Positions 1 through 11,375 of a stretch of DNA of 64,000 nucleotides are shown here, one piece after another (position 1 is the first letter of the stretch; every line of letters begins with the position of its first letter). Made by a program: the position numbers and the translations under genes. Source of the stretch: Candidatus Gullanella endobia (lineage in GTDB: Bacteria; Pseudomonadota; Gammaproteobacteria; Enterobacterales; Enterobacteriaceae); contig NZ_LN999832.1 of the NCBI RefSeq assembly GCF_900048035.1, forward strand, positions 558,001 through 622,000, in the 5' to 3' direction. Under the pieces are notes generated by a model. That model saw only the letters and a list, made by a program, of their open reading frames with translations, did not search any database and was not told the DNA's origin.

Positions 1-285
1 GATAAACTCCGTCTTTTTGTTGATGATATTAATGCTATTGGTCAAAGCCTTGATAAAGCAAAAGAGAATTATCGGCTAGCAAAAAATAAATTATCTGACG
101 GGCGTGGTAATATTATTAGACAAGCTGAAGGATTCCGTTCTCTTGGTGTAGAAATTAAGCGACCTATTACTTCTACACCTAACATTAGTGCTCCATTTTC
201 TGATTTTTCCAGTAATGCGACGGATTCGATGACTAATCTACCAATAGTTAGTACACTACAAAAAAATATTAGAGATGAGACATAA
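1..285 (+). CDS. rmuC: RmuC, DNA recombination protein (3' end only)
   Basis: This open frame runs in from the left edge and stops at TAA 283-285, giving 94 residues. The segment reading KLRLFVDDINAIGQSLDKA and then GRGNIIRQAEGFRSLGVEIK matches the C-terminal part of enterobacterial RmuC closely. RmuC is a coiled-coil protein with a nuclease-like domain, thought to limit recombination at inverted repeats. The last ~35 residues are Ser/Thr/Asn-rich and poorly conserved, as is usual for the RmuC tail. The start lies outside the window, so completeness cannot be judged. In E. coli rmuC is followed by ubiE; here it is followed by dead DNA and a ygfZ pseudogene, so a rearrangement or deletion junction lies just downstream. 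Confidence 0.9.
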   Translation, partial: DKLRLFVDDINAIGQSLDKAKENYRLAKNKLSDGRGNIIRQAEGFRSLGVEIKRPITSTPNISAPFSDFSSNATDSMTNLPIVSTLQKNIRDET

Positions 286-747
286 AACTTTGAAACTATA
301 GCTATATCTATTTTTAGCTCGACTAGACATAAAACTACCAGCGATTTTGCCGTCTACTTTGTATATATTAAACAATATATCATCTCCTAAAGCGCCTTAA
401 CTTTTAAACAAAAAGTGCTCGTTGATACACTATAAATAGTATTTTTAATCAAAAATTAATTACTGTAATAGTATATTATATTACAGTAATTTAAGATTCA
501 GTTAAACGGTAACAAAAGCACTAATCCTATTAATATAATTAGAATTAAGTAAAAGTACTAATAAGTAAGGTTGAATACATTAGGAAAAATTAGTGTAGAT
601 ATTATATATAGTTTATATCCTGTTTTATTAACAGATTATGAGATAAAGACGATATATTTTATTAATTATAAACTTTTATAGATAAAATCTATAGAAAGTA
701 TACTTGCAATCCCTATTATTAATACATATTAACAATAGAGATTTCTT
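286..747. other. AT-rich spacer without genes
   Basis: No plausible gene is visible between rmuC and the ygfZ pseudogene. The only structure seen is the inverted repeat at 458-491. Confidence 0.7.
458..491. terminator. Hairpin downstream of rmuC
   Basis: A perfect 13-bp inverted repeat (AATTACTGTAATA / TATTACAGTAATT) with an 8-nt loop lies about 170 bp after the rmuC stop. It may terminate rmuC transcription, but it has no clear T-tract. Confidence 0.4.
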
Positions 748-1697
748 ATGTCGTCTCAAAATCCTTTTCCTCAACGTTTACCATTATCTTCTACTAATTT
801 ACCATTAACGTTTTTCTCTAGGAGATTGGTATTGATCGTAATTAATGGCAAAAATGCCGTAAAATATCTACATGGACAGTTAACCTGTGATGTTGATTCA
901 TTAAATATTGATCGCTTTAGTTTTTGCTTATTGTAATGGTAAAGGTAAAATGCTTAGTTATCTAAGCCTTTTTATCATAGAAAGGAAATGATATTTATTG
1001 AACGACGTAGTGTATGTGATAGCCAGTTCGCTGAAATGAAAAATATTCTGTTTTTTCAAAAACGATTGTCACTGCTAACGACGAAGTTTTTTTGCTAGGT
1101 TTATCTGATTTTTAAGTACAGGAAGCTTTGAGCAATTTTTTACTAAAATTCCTAATTCAACTTACCCAGTAGTACACCATCAGGATACTATGTTGTTATA
1201 TTTTACTTTGCCAGCACCGCGATTTTTATTAATAAAAACAGTAGCTGTGAGTAACATATTGCAGTATATTTTAAAAAATTAGGCTCAGTTTTAAAACAGT
1301 CAGCAATGGTTAGTGTTGGATATTGAAGCAGGCTATCTAGTTATTGATAACGTTAACAGCATTAAATTTCTTCTGCAAGAAGCTAATATAAAAGCGTTAG
1401 ACGGCATTAACCTTAATAAAGGTTTGTTACATAGGTCAAGAAATAATAGCTCGTACAAAGTATCACGGCTTTAATAAACGTATTATGTACTAGTTGACGA
1501 AGGAAAGCTAGTTATATCCTATAGCTGGTAATGATTTAGAATTTAAGATGAGTAATAATTGGCAAAGAACTAGTACAGTTCTTGCAGCCTGCCAATTAAA
1601 AAATAATAGCGTCTGGGTACAGGCAATACTGAATAATAACTTAACGCGTAATGATATACTGCATGTTCGATACGATAGCACTATATACTATCTGTAA
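748..1697 (+). pseudogene. ygfZ: ygfZ pseudogene (folate-dependent Fe-S cluster protein), multiply frameshifted
   Basis: The first 62 codons (748-936) read like the N-terminus of YgfZ: FPQRLPLSSTNLPLTF, then KYLHGQLTCDV. After that, homology jumps between frames. NGKGKML appears near 936-950, IERRSV near 990-1010, and [15 protein letters not shown] near 1310-1350. [15 protein letters not shown], the family signature KGCYxGQE, lies near 1425-1475. SNNWQRTSTVLAACQL lies near 1552-1600, and a C-terminal segment ends at TAA 1695-1697. The pieces are in order and total close to the normal length of about 326 codons, so decay is by small indels rather than large deletion. YgfZ supports repair and assembly of some Fe-S enzymes using tetrahydrofolate. 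No intact copy lies in the window, although other Fe-S proteins (HemW, MutY) are encoded here. Confidence 0.88.
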
Positions 1698-4471
1698 AAC
1701 CATTACAGTAGTTTAGTAGCAAGTAAACATTGTTTAAAAACTGTTAATTTTTCTTAAGTTATTGATTAAAAATTACGATATTAAACTATTAATAGCACTT
1801 GACTAACTTTTCAGTCTATAAATATGGAGGAAAGCTATCATGATTTAAACAATAAATAAATTACTTTATAAAAAGTAATCGATAGAAATTAAATTGTATC
1901 GCTAATGATTCAGGCATAATATCACTAACAGATAAATCTTATAAAAGCTAACAAATATTAGAAATAATTGTTTTATAATTAGATAGGTGATAATGGATAT
2001 AGTGAAATAGACGTATGAATTTTAGTTTAAATATACAGCTTACTATTAAAAACTAGCTGATTGCTATTAGCTAGTTTTTAATAGTAATTAATACTAGATC
2101 AAAGTATAATCACACTACTACCATTATTATTTTAATAAAAATAAGCAATATGAAAGATTAAAGAATACCTTTATGATAAACTAATAACAATTTTTAAGAT
2201 ATATTAAAACTTAATAATTTTTCTTATATAAGAATAGTAACTTAAAATATTAATGAAATAATAATATTTTGCTATCTATTTATATAGATCATAATGTATA
2301 ATACATTAATCTGAGTAACTAGATAATAAATTTAATATAAAAATCAATATTTAATTCATCTTTTTCTTAAAATTATAGATTTTATAAGTATATTACAAAT
2401 ATAATAAAATAATTTTATATTATTAAAATAATTCAATAAAATATTTTTAGTTAAATTAATAAAATTATAAAAGTCTATAACTTATCTAATGAGAATATAA
2501 TTCTACTTACAATAACAGATAGCTAGTATAGATAGGATTTCTATCCGAGTCAAACGCATAGAAATAAAACTATGCGCATAGTATCTTATCAGTAATAAGC
2601 TTTACTACTTCATTGTAAATTATATAATTTTTATATTTTATTTATCTCCGGTAATAATGATTAGATAATAAAGATCAAATTAAAGACCTATTAGGAATGA
2701 AATACTAGAATTTCCCATTATTATAAAACATTTAATAAGTAATATTACAATTTAATTTAACTGTGCTAACAGCGATAACTAGTTCATGCTACTGATAGTT
2801 ATAAAGATAAAGAAAGTAATATTGACATGGATCTTCAACTAGGAATAAATATAATTCGTTTATATAACTATATTAGCATTCAGCATACAACAGTATCCAA
2901 TTATAATAGAAGGTGATAAATATTTCTTTTATTCACAGATAAATTGATATATAGGGACTAATATTATTAATATCATCTATGATAATTTCTTCGTATATCA
3001 ATAAAGTAACTATTAATTTATCATATTTTAGATAATGTATCTCAGTTATTAATATTTGATCTTAATAGTATCGAAAATGATATATCTAAAACTATTCTAT
3101 TCTTAATACTTGAATAAAGTAATAAAGATTGGCTAATTTATCGATGATGATCTCTCAGATTTATATTTATAATTAATTACATAAAATTGTATCGAGCGTA
3201 TTTTAGAAAAAGGATTGTTTACAACATTTAATACTCGATAACTTTTATACACAAGCGTACTCTGATAAAACTATAAATAAATGCTAGATAGACCATTCCA
3301 TTTCTGATAAATAATAATAATCATTATTATTAGCTCGCCATCACTATACAGTTTTTACTCGTATTAACTTACTTAATCACTAGAACTTTGCTATTTCTAA
3401 TATTTAAAATCTTATTGTTCTTAATTTGAATTATAGTGTTATAACACTAGATCAATATGTTAATATTATTAGAAATATAGATGTATCAATTAGATATTTA
3501 ATTTTGTATTAAACTTCACTATATTAATTATATTAAATAGTCTATGACTACTCACATCTTAATTATTTAGATCTAGTTAATATCTTAGGTTGTAAATAAA
3601 GATATTAATGAACTTAAAAAATTTTCTTTTCATCACATCAAGATTTAATAGATACAAATCATGATGTTTACTGTTTATTTTCTTATCTTTTAAATACTAT
3701 AAAGTAGATTATATAGCTTAAATAATTAACTAAATATTTATAAAATAATACTATAAATAGAACATTACCTATATAAGAAATAAGCTGTAACTGAAAAGGA
3801 AGAAGAGAATAATATCATCGGTATAGCTATAGTATTTATCAATAACACTAATTAATAGTAGTTTATTGCTTTTTATACTAGAAACATTTTCTATGTCATG
3901 TGTAATATGAGCCTTTTACCTAAACTAATAATAGTTATTTAAAACAGAAAAACGCACTTTTATAACGGTTGAATTTATGCTATATTTTTTTCTAAATTCG
4001 AGTATACACTACAACGATAATTTTAAAAATTCGACATATCATTAATATTTTTCAGATTTGATACACTATATTTTTTGTTACTCTAAATATTTATTTAGAA
4101 TCAATATAGAAAAACTAAAATTCGAGATACTTTTATTTTATGATAAGTATATTCATTATTATAATGAACAATTAGAAAAGCGCTAGTAAGATAAATATAA
4201 TAAAAATATCTTAACAAAAAATTATTTACCAATTGATTTCTTACTGAAGTTAATATTGCATTCTATTAAGATAGAAATATACTTTTATTAAAGTTTTTCA
4301 TATGTTTTCCTATCCAAAAAATTAAAGAGATCGTTGTTATATTTAAGTTATTGCTTTAGTAGTAAATGATTTTGACTTAGCATATTATTTACAACGTAAA
4401 ATATAAAATAACTTATAGATTAATTATCTTATTAAGTGTAGTTAATTGTATACTCATAGTTTATAATTGGT
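1698..4471. other. 2.8-kb gene desert
   Basis: No credible gene or RNA was found. In E. coli this interval (ygfZ to rpiA) holds gcvPHT, ubiI, ubiH, pepP, ygfB, zapA, ssrS (6S RNA), fau and serA. I could not recognise any of these, including 6S RNA. The DNA is strongly AT-rich with dense stops in all frames. The one strong structure is the 19-bp inverted repeat at 2040-2087. Confidence 0.65.
2040..2087. repeat. Perfect 19-bp inverted repeat in desert
   Basis: The left arm is TTACTATTAAAAACTAGCT (2040-2058) and its exact complement is at 2069-2087, with a 10-nt loop. It resembles a bidirectional terminator hairpin but no recognisable gene borders it. Confidence 0.8.
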
Positions 4472-5128
4472 CTAATCAATAATTTTTATGCCTTGTTCAT
4501 TACTAATTAATACTACATCAGCGACGCGACGTGCGAATAGACCAACAGTAACAACGCCTGGAATATTGTTAATTGTTTCTTCAAGTGCTACTGCATCTAT
4601 AATAGCCAAATTGTGGACATCTAGGATGATATTGCTGTTATCAGTTACTACTCCCTGGCGATAGACCGGCGAACCACCTAATCGAACTAATTCACGAGAT
4701 ACCCAAGCACGTGCCATAGGAATTACTTCCACTGGAAGAGGAAATGCGCCGAGTACTTTTACTAGTTTACTAGAATCGATAATACAGATAAACTTACGCG
4801 CTACGGCTGCAATAACTTTTTCTCGAGTTAGTGCAGCTCCCCCACCTTTGATCATCTGCATTTTACTATTAATTTCATCAGCACTATCGATGTAAACATC
4901 AAGAGATTCCATTTCATTTAGATCGAATAATGGTATACCTAAACTTTGAAATTTTTTAGATGATGCTTCAGAGCTAGATATAACTCCTTCGATTTTATGT
5001 TTTAGTGAAGCTAGTATATTAATAAAATGCGCTGTGGTAGAACCGGTTCCAACGCCAACAATTGTACCAGGTCGAATATATTTTAATGCGGCCCACCCAA
5101 CTGCTTTTTTTAGCTCATCCAGAGTCAT
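4472..5128 (-). CDS. rpiA: Ribose-5-phosphate isomerase A
   Basis: RpiA interconverts ribose-5-phosphate and ribulose-5-phosphate in the cytoplasmic pentose phosphate pathway, supplying ribose for nucleotides. The protein has 218 residues; the E. coli enzyme has 219. Visible motifs are the phosphate-binding [11 protein letters not shown] near residues 25-35, YIDSADEI with the two active-site Asp near 80-87, and [11 protein letters not shown] with the catalytic Lys and Glu just after. The frame is open further upstream, but I chose the ATG at 5128 because [15 protein letters not shown] aligns with the family N-terminus and is preceded by an AGGTGA-like ribosome-binding site. The gene stands alone between deserts; in E. 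coli serA and argP flank it. Confidence 0.97.
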   Translation of the reverse strand: MTLDELKKAVGWAALKYIRPGTIVGVGTGSTTAHFINILASLKHKIEGVISSSEASSKKFQSLGIPLFDLNEMESLDVYIDSADEINSKMQMIKGGGAALTREKVIAAVARKFICIIDSSKLVKVLGAFPLPVEVIPMARAWVSRELVRLGGSPVYRQGVVTDNSNIILDVHNLAIIDAVALEETINNIPGVVTVGLFARRVADVVLISNEQGIKIID

Positions 5129-6080
5129 AATATATTCACCTATATTAATATATATGAATACTAGCATAAATTAATCTTCAGTTTATTATATAAAGATGAT
5201 TATCTTAGCTGAGATTCTATATGCTTGATTCTGTAATATATGATTTAGATTTTTAATATGTTGTTTAGACATTACGTATTATCTAATTGTTTTAACATAT
5301 TATAAATAAATAAAAAATCTTTTTTAATTAGATGATTTTAATACGTATTAATCTTTATTCTTAAAATAAGAAGGAGCAGAAATTACTAATCTTACAAATT
5401 AGATAGAATTATTATAAAAAATAGTTGAGCTCAGTTATTAGTATTAATGGTCTTTCAACCTAGATATTACTAATATTTAAATCAGTATTAAATGATTAGC
5501 TAATTCGATTAAACCTAAAAGGAAAAGATAAAATTTGCACTTAGATATTTTTGCTATGATTAAGCAATTTAGTATCGTTAACATTAAACTTGATTTGCTA
5601 TTAAGTGATTTTTTATATTAAAATATTTCTAATAAGGTTTAGTTATAATTTTCTTTCAATAGAAATTTTCTCGTGAAAACATCTTATGCTGTATCTTAAT
5701 TTCTAAAAAAAATTTATAGTAATTAAAATACTATAAGCTATAGCTTGGCGGTATAGAAATTATAAATTAATTACGAATTAAAATAATATAAACTTATTAA
5801 TTTGATACTAGAGTTGCATACAATATTATATATTTTATTAGTATTATTTTCATCAAATAATAAAAAGTTTAGAATAATTTGATATTAATGTAATAACAAA
5901 TGAAAAACTCGCCTTAGGTTATAGCAATTTATTGATAAGCATAATTTTATATTAAACTAATAAAAGACCAGTAATACCATTGATAGTTTTATTAAACTAC
6001 TTAATATATATAGATATTAATTATATTAAGATTACATCTTCTAGTTCTCTACTTCAGTAAAAGAGATATCTGACAAGGTT
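5129..6080. other. Gene-less spacer (argP/argO position in E. coli)
   Basis: No gene can be read here. In E. coli argP and argO lie between rpiA and mscS. I see no recognisable trace of either. Confidence 0.6.
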
Positions 6081-6142
6081 TCAGCCGTGGTAACGTCTTG
6101 TTTTTTTAGTCTGCGTTTTTGATATTCGATCTAGATGCAGAT
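6081..6142 (-). pseudogene. Out-of-frame mscS C-terminal tail
   Basis: These bases, with a short overlap into the end of mscS, encode the ancestral MscS tail in a shifted frame ending at TGA 6081-6083. See the mscS entry. Confidence 0.55.
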
Positions 6143-6964
6143 TTATTTTCGAATAGGGAACCCATTAATCTGATATTTATCTAACGCAACCTTAGCTTTT
6201 TCAAGTAGGTCGAAAGTTGCATTTTGCTGATCATTACGCGGAACCCACGCCCGTATTATAAAATCCATAGAGGATGAATGCAGCGCATTTAACCGCACAG
6301 TTAAGCCCATATCTTTAATTACACGCCTATCGGAAACTAAAATATCAGTAATCAATTTTTTCACAATATCGATATTTGCATCATAATTAACACTAATGAT
6401 TGTATCAATTAATCGGTGTGGCCCTTTAGAGAAGTTTGTAATATTACCGGAAAGGATTTTGCTATTAGGAACTACTACAATCTTACCATCATAGGTTTTT
6501 AGTCTAGTACAGAAGATCTGTACTACCAATACTGTACCTGAAGTACCAGAAAAATCTACATAATCGCCAGCATGAAAATGACGGAAAGTTACAAGTAATA
6601 CTCCTGCTGCAAAGTTTGAAAGGGAACCTTGAAGAGCGAGACCAATAGCCAAACCAGCTGCACCGATAACAGCGATGAGAGAAGCAGTCTGTACACCTAT
6701 TCGGTTTAGAGCAGCGATAAGAGTAAATATCATAATACCATAACGTAAAATTGCTGAAACGAAATCAGCTACCGTAGCATCGATATGAGTCGCTTTCATC
6801 ATCCGGCTTAATGTACGAGAAACAATCCGTGAAGTTAACAAACCGATAAAGAGAATAATAACAGCAGCAACGATATTGACCGCGTAATGGATTAGCAATT
6901 CTTGATTATTAATCAACCAATTCCCTGCATGATTGATTTGATTAACAACATCTATATCTTCCAT
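6143..6964 (-). CDS. mscS: Small-conductance mechanosensitive channel MscS, C-terminus frameshifted
   Basis: This is the heptameric inner-membrane channel that releases solutes on hypo-osmotic shock. The 273 residues (E. coli 286) show three N-terminal membrane segments at about 25-50, 62-85 and 90-125. The pore helix has the Gly/Ala-rich pattern IGAAGLAIGLALQGSLSNFAAGVL, followed by the cytoplasmic beta domain (DYVDFSGTSGTV) and the lower alpha/beta domain. The protein ends at NGFPIRK. Immediately downstream, in another frame (6152 down to TGA at 6081), 23 codons read SKINLHLDRISKTQTKK and on, which resembles the normal tail that forms the C-terminal beta-barrel. Restoring one base near 6153-6157 would rejoin them (FPY-S-KINLHLDRI). 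The gene therefore appears to have a single-base frameshift or a sequencing error. Confidence 0.92.
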   Translation of the reverse strand: MEDIDVVNQINHAGNWLINNQELLIHYAVNIVAAVIILFIGLLTSRIVSRTLSRMMKATHIDATVADFVSAILRYGIMIFTLIAALNRIGVQTASLIAVIGAAGLAIGLALQGSLSNFAAGVLLVTFRHFHAGDYVDFSGTSGTVLVVQIFCTRLKTYDGKIVVVPNSKILSGNITNFSKGPHRLIDTIISVNYDANIDIVKKLITDILVSDRRVIKDMGLTVRLNALHSSSMDFIIRAWVPRNDQQNATFDLLEKAKVALDKYQINGFPIRK

Positions 6965-7267
6965 TTAGGTCTCCTATTCTTCTGTATTTCAAAGAAAACT
7001 TAGCTTAAAGCTAATAATAATATAATAATAAAATTATATTGATAATATATAAATACCACTATTTCTATAGTGTTAGTTATTAATATTTCTCATTATTTTA
7101 ATTTTTGTTAAAAACTTATGGATTTGTTTTGACTAAGAAAACAAATACGCTATCCAGAAGAAAAGAGTTTTTTCGATGGATATCGTAACAACTACTTGCA
7201 GTTTACATCAAGATGAGAAAACACATAGATCCATATCTATACTATACATGATTTTAACAATACTTAG
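6965..7267. other. Spacer between fbaA and mscS
   Basis: This is a 303-bp AT-rich spacer lying upstream of mscS and downstream of fbaA. The RNA-like strand next to mscS carries AGGAGACC just before its ATG, which is a good ribosome-binding site. No gene was seen. Confidence 0.6.
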
Positions 7268-8344
7268 CTATAGTACGTTGATAGAGTTTAGTTCTTTGAA
7301 GGCTTTTTCTAGGCGAGCCTTCATAGAAATTTGACCAGCGCGAATCCATGCACGCGGATCATAGAATTTCTTGTTTGGTTTATCAATACCTTTCGAATTA
7401 CCCAATTGAGCTTGCAGATAATCTTTGTTCTTTTGATAATACTTTAGAATTCCTTCCCAAGTGGCCCACTGAGTATCAGTATCGATATTCATTTTTACCA
7501 CACCGTAGCTAATAGCTTCCTTAATTTCTTCTGGTGTAGAGCCTGATCCGCCATGGAAGACCAAATTTAAAGGTTTTGCCGGTAAACCAAACTTTTCAGA
7601 TACATATTTCTGTGAACTCTCCAAAATTTTTGGCATCAGCCGTACGTTACCTGGTCTATATACACCATGAACGTTACCAAACGCAGCTGCAATAGTAAAA
7701 CATGAGCTGATTTCATGTAGTTTTTGATAGGCATAAGCAAGATCTTCTGGTTTAGTATACAATGCAGAGTTATCTATATGGCTATTATCTACACCATCTT
7801 CTTCGCCCCCAGTACAAGCTAGTTCGATTTCCAACGTCATATTAAGCTTTGCCATACGTGTTAGATAGTTCGCGCTAATTTTTATATTTTCTTCAAGTGA
7901 CTCTTCGGAGAGATCAAGCATATGGGATGAAAATAATGGTTTACCAGTAGTTTCATAGTATTTCTCGCCAATATCCAGTAACCCGTCAAGCCAAGGTAGC
8001 AGCTTTTTAGTACAATGATCAGTATGTAGAATGACAGGAACACCATAATATTCAGCTATATGATGTACATGTAGTGCACCAGATACTGCCCCTAAGACAG
8101 CTGAAGTTTGTCCTTTATCTTTTAAGCCTTCTCCTGCAATAAAGGCAGAACCACCGTTTGAAAACTGCACGATAATCGGTGCACGTACTTTAGCTGCTGT
8201 TTCTAATGCGGCATTAATAGAATCAGTACCTACACAATTAATAGCTGGCAAAGCAAAACTGTTTTCTTTCGCAACAGCGAACACTTTTTGAATATCATCA
8301 CCAGTAATGACGCCTGGTTTAATAAAATCTAAAAAATTAGACAT
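7268..8344 (-). CDS. fbaA: Class II fructose-bisphosphate aldolase
   Basis: The enzyme cleaves fructose-1,6-bisphosphate to DHAP and glyceraldehyde-3-phosphate in glycolysis, using zinc. It has 358 residues; E. coli FbaA has 359. The motif HTDHC near 108-112 carries the catalytic Asp and a zinc His. TGGEEDGVDNSH near 178-190, the second and third zinc His regions (FGNVHGVY, FHGGSGS) and the substrate site VVKMNIDTDTQWATW are all intact. It lies 92 bp downstream of pgk on the same strand, the conserved enterobacterial pgk-fbaA pair (epd, the usual first gene, is gone). Nothing suggests loss of function. Confidence 0.98.
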   Translation of the reverse strand: MSNFLDFIKPGVITGDDIQKVFAVAKENSFALPAINCVGTDSINAALETAAKVRAPIIVQFSNGGSAFIAGEGLKDKGQTSAVLGAVSGALHVHHIAEYYGVPVILHTDHCTKKLLPWLDGLLDIGEKYYETTGKPLFSSHMLDLSEESLEENIKISANYLTRMAKLNMTLEIELACTGGEEDGVDNSHIDNSALYTKPEDLAYAYQKLHEISSCFTIAAAFGNVHGVYRPGNVRLMPKILESSQKYVSEKFGLPAKPLNLVFHGGSGSTPEEIKEAISYGVVKMNIDTDTQWATWEGILKYYQKNKDYLQAQLGNSKGIDKPNKKFYDPRAWIRAGQISMKARLEKAFKELNSINVL

Positions 8345-8436
8345 ATTACTTTATCCTGTTTTATGGGCTATTAAAAAGCTATAATTTCTTGCTGTATCTA
8401 TAGCCTGTATATCAGTTGTAGTAACAGAAAATACTG

Positions 8437-9624
8437 TCAACATCCTGTATGTTTAATACTTAAGTGTTTTGCTCGTTTTTCAAGCATGAGTACTACTGGA
8501 AGTTTTTTGCCTTCGACAAATTTTAGAAAAGCGCCGCCGCCAGTAGAAATATAAGAGATTTTATCAGCAATACCAAACATATCAATGGCTGCTAGGGTAT
8601 CTCCACCACCGGCAATAGAGAATGCCTCGCTATTTGCAATAGCATAGGCTATTGCTTTAGTTCCTTTACAGAAATTGACAAATTCGAAAACACCGATCGG
8701 GCCGTTCCACAAAATAGTTTTAGCATTTTTCAGAACATCTACTAAACTAGCAACAGAAACATCACCTAAATCTAGAATCTGTTCATTATCTTGAATTGAA
8801 CTAATAGATTTCACGATTGCAGTCGCAGTTTCAGAGAATTCTGTAGCGACTCTTACATCGGTTGGTAGATAAATATTTCTGTTTTCTAATAGGTGTTTTG
8901 CTTCTGGAATCAGATTAGCTTCATAAATCGATTTGCCGATATTATACCCCATTGCTGCAAAAAATGTGTTGGCGATACCACCACCAACAATAAGTTGATC
9001 GGCAATTTTTGATACCGTATCTAACACTGTCAACTTAGTAGAGACTTTTGAACCACCAACGATAGCTACCATCGGCCTGGCTGGATTATCAAGAGCTTTG
9101 CTTAGTATTTCTAGTTCATTAAATAACAATGGACCAGCACAAGCAACTTCTGCAAATTTAGCTATACCATGAGTAGAAGCATGGGCTCGGTGGGCAGTGC
9201 CAAAGGCATCCATGACAAATATATCGCACAATGCAGCATATTTTTTCGATAGAGCTTCGTCATTTTTCTTTTCGCCCTTATTGAAGCGTACGTTTTCTAG
9301 CATTACCAGTTCGCCTTCAGCAATCTTGATACCATTTAAGTAATCTTTAGAAAGACGCACTGGTAAAGAAAGTTTATCTTTAATATAATCCAGAATAGGT
9401 TGTAATGAAAATTCTGAATTATATTCACCTTCTATTGGCCGGCCAAGATGTGAAGTTACCATAACGCGTGCACCTTGTTTTAACGCGGCTTCGATAGTAG
9501 GTAGAGAGGCGCGAATACGCGCATCAGATATCACTTTTCTGTTTTTAACCTGAACATTTAGATCAGAACGGATAAATATGCGTTTACCAGTTAAATCTAA
9601 GTCGGTCATCTTAATTACAGTCAC
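8437..9624 (-). CDS. pgk: Phosphoglycerate kinase
   Basis: Pgk makes ATP by transferring the phosphate of 1,3-bisphosphoglycerate to ADP. The motifs [11 protein letters not shown] (substrate-binding), [27 protein letters not shown] and the nucleotide-binding [10 protein letters not shown] are all intact. The frame is open to 9672, but I place the start at the GTG 9624. This gives [11 protein letters not shown], matching the E. coli N-terminus residue for residue in layout, with GAGGA about 8 nt upstream. The next in-frame ATG (MTDLDL) is an alternative. The C-terminus runs about 8 residues past the usual end ([11 protein letters not shown]). The gene is probably cotranscribed with fbaA. Confidence 0.96.
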   Translation of the reverse strand: MTVIKMTDLDLTGKRIFIRSDLNVQVKNRKVISDARIRASLPTIEAALKQGARVMVTSHLGRPIEGEYNSEFSLQPILDYIKDKLSLPVRLSKDYLNGIKIAEGELVMLENVRFNKGEKKNDEALSKKYAALCDIFVMDAFGTAHRAHASTHGIAKFAEVACAGPLLFNELEILSKALDNPARPMVAIVGGSKVSTKLTVLDTVSKIADQLIVGGGIANTFFAAMGYNIGKSIYEANLIPEAKHLLENRNIYLPTDVRVATEFSETATAIVKSISSIQDNEQILDLGDVSVASLVDVLKNAKTILWNGPIGVFEFVNFCKGTKAIAYAIANSEAFSIAGGGDTLAAIDMFGIADKISYISTGGGAFLKFVEGKKLPVVLMLEKRAKHLSIKHTGC

Positions 9625-11375
9625 GGTGCGAATCCTCTTTAATACGGAGGCAACTATAGCTGATACGATCACTAAGTTGCTAAATCAGCCTTTTTCAATT
9701 AGCATAACTAAATCTGCTTTTGATAGGAATAAATTTTCTGATTTTGTGATATAAATCTTATTAGCAATCTAAATTTATTATATTAGATAGATTATGGATT
9801 ATAGCAATTCTATCTAGTGGCTTACAACCTATTATCTAAATAGATATATTACTTCTCATAAACTAAAAGGAGAACGATTCATAGGATAATAGCTACACAT
9901 AGGCATTTTAAATTTTTGTAAAATTTTAAAAAAAAAGATATCTTTATCAACTGACTATTGTAATTTATTTGCATAAATTATCTAGCAAGCTTAAATAATA
10001 AATATACTCTAGATTTTCTTTAAATAATAAACAATATTAAATTTGATTTATAAAAATTTTTAATATCAAAGTAAGCAGTGTTTATCTTAATATTGCTATG
10101 CTAATTAGCTATTGATATAAAATAACAAAATCTACAAAGTCATTTTTTAAAAAGTTTAATTTGTATTGAGCTAAATCTATTAGATTTATCTTCGAATTAA
10201 GCCATCTAACTAGTGATTTAAAAATAAGATGCTTTACCTCATCTATTAATGATGATTATAAGAAATTGAATTAATAAAAAATTCATTACTATGTTAATTA
10301 TTAATTAATGTTAATTAATATTATCTTTTTGATAATTTTGAGTTTTTTATAATTATAAATAATTAAAAATATTTATTTATCTCTAATCAGAGATAATAGA
10401 GTGTTTTATCTGAATGATAATTGCTTAGTTAATCTAAATGTTATTCAGAACTATTTCTTATATCAACTCTTTCATACGATATAAAGAAGCTTGCTTAAAT
10501 ATCACAAATTTTATATTGCTATTTTGCATCTGTTCTTTATTTTAATATAATTACTATTAGTAAATTTTATTTATAGTCAAACTTTATTGAAATAAGCGAT
10601 TTAGTGAATTTAAAATCATTACATCACTGTAATAATTTTCTTTGCTTATCTTTAACCTTAGTGTTTATAAACAAACAGTACTATCGTTATAGATATAGGT
10701 AAAATAATTTTTTAAGATCTACTAAATGTATTTAATTTAATTGAAAAAAGTCTATTTTTAGATTTTTTTAGATGTTAGAAAGACCATCATACAGATTATA
10801 TATTAGCTCTACGTTTAAACTTGCTTAGAGAACAAAGAACTCAATAAATTAACAAAAAACTAGATAAAATAGCGATGCTATCTGACTTTGATTAACTAAT
10901 ATCAAAAGTAATACTGTAGTGACAAAAGAAATCTAATTCGCTACTGAAAAACAGAAATAATTTTGCATTGTGTATTATAAATCATATCTACTGTAGAAAC
11001 ATATCTATCAACTAAGATAAAAATTAAGTGTAGCATATCCAATTTATTTATTTATTTTTAGTCAAAATTTAAAATTTAAACTTAATATATATTAATTTTA
11101 AATTTAAAAAAGAAAAAATAAAATTTGACTATATCAATTTATTTCTGTTTTTATATAAGTCAGAATTATTTTTTAGATAAAAAATCACTAACGTTTGGCT
11201 AAAATACTACTATGAAATATATATTTATAAATTAATCCATCTAAATATACACTAACTAACTGTTTTAGTGTTAAAATCTAATTTCCTAGAGGGTAGAATA
11301 AAATATGTTTTAATTCTATTCCTCCCAGCGCTACGTGGTTGCTTCCAACACGTATTCAAAGGTAAAAAGATCAAA
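9625..11375. other. 1.75-kb gene desert (epd to speA interval in E. coli)
   Basis: No gene is visible. In E. coli epd lies directly upstream of pgk, and tktA, loiP, speB and speA lie before metK. None is recognisable here. A small hairpin (TTATCTCT / AGAGATAA, 4-nt loop) sits near 10377-10396. Confidence 0.65.

Noticed and set aside
1700-4470. Search for 6S RNA (ssrS) and gcv/serA remnants
   Set aside because: No segment could be recognised by eye. A covariance or profile search would be needed, so no feature is claimed beyond the hairpin at 2040-2087.
11268-11375. 36-codon N-terminal extension of metK
   Set aside because: It has no counterpart in the family. The standard start [10 protein letters not shown] at 11376 gives the normal 384 residues.
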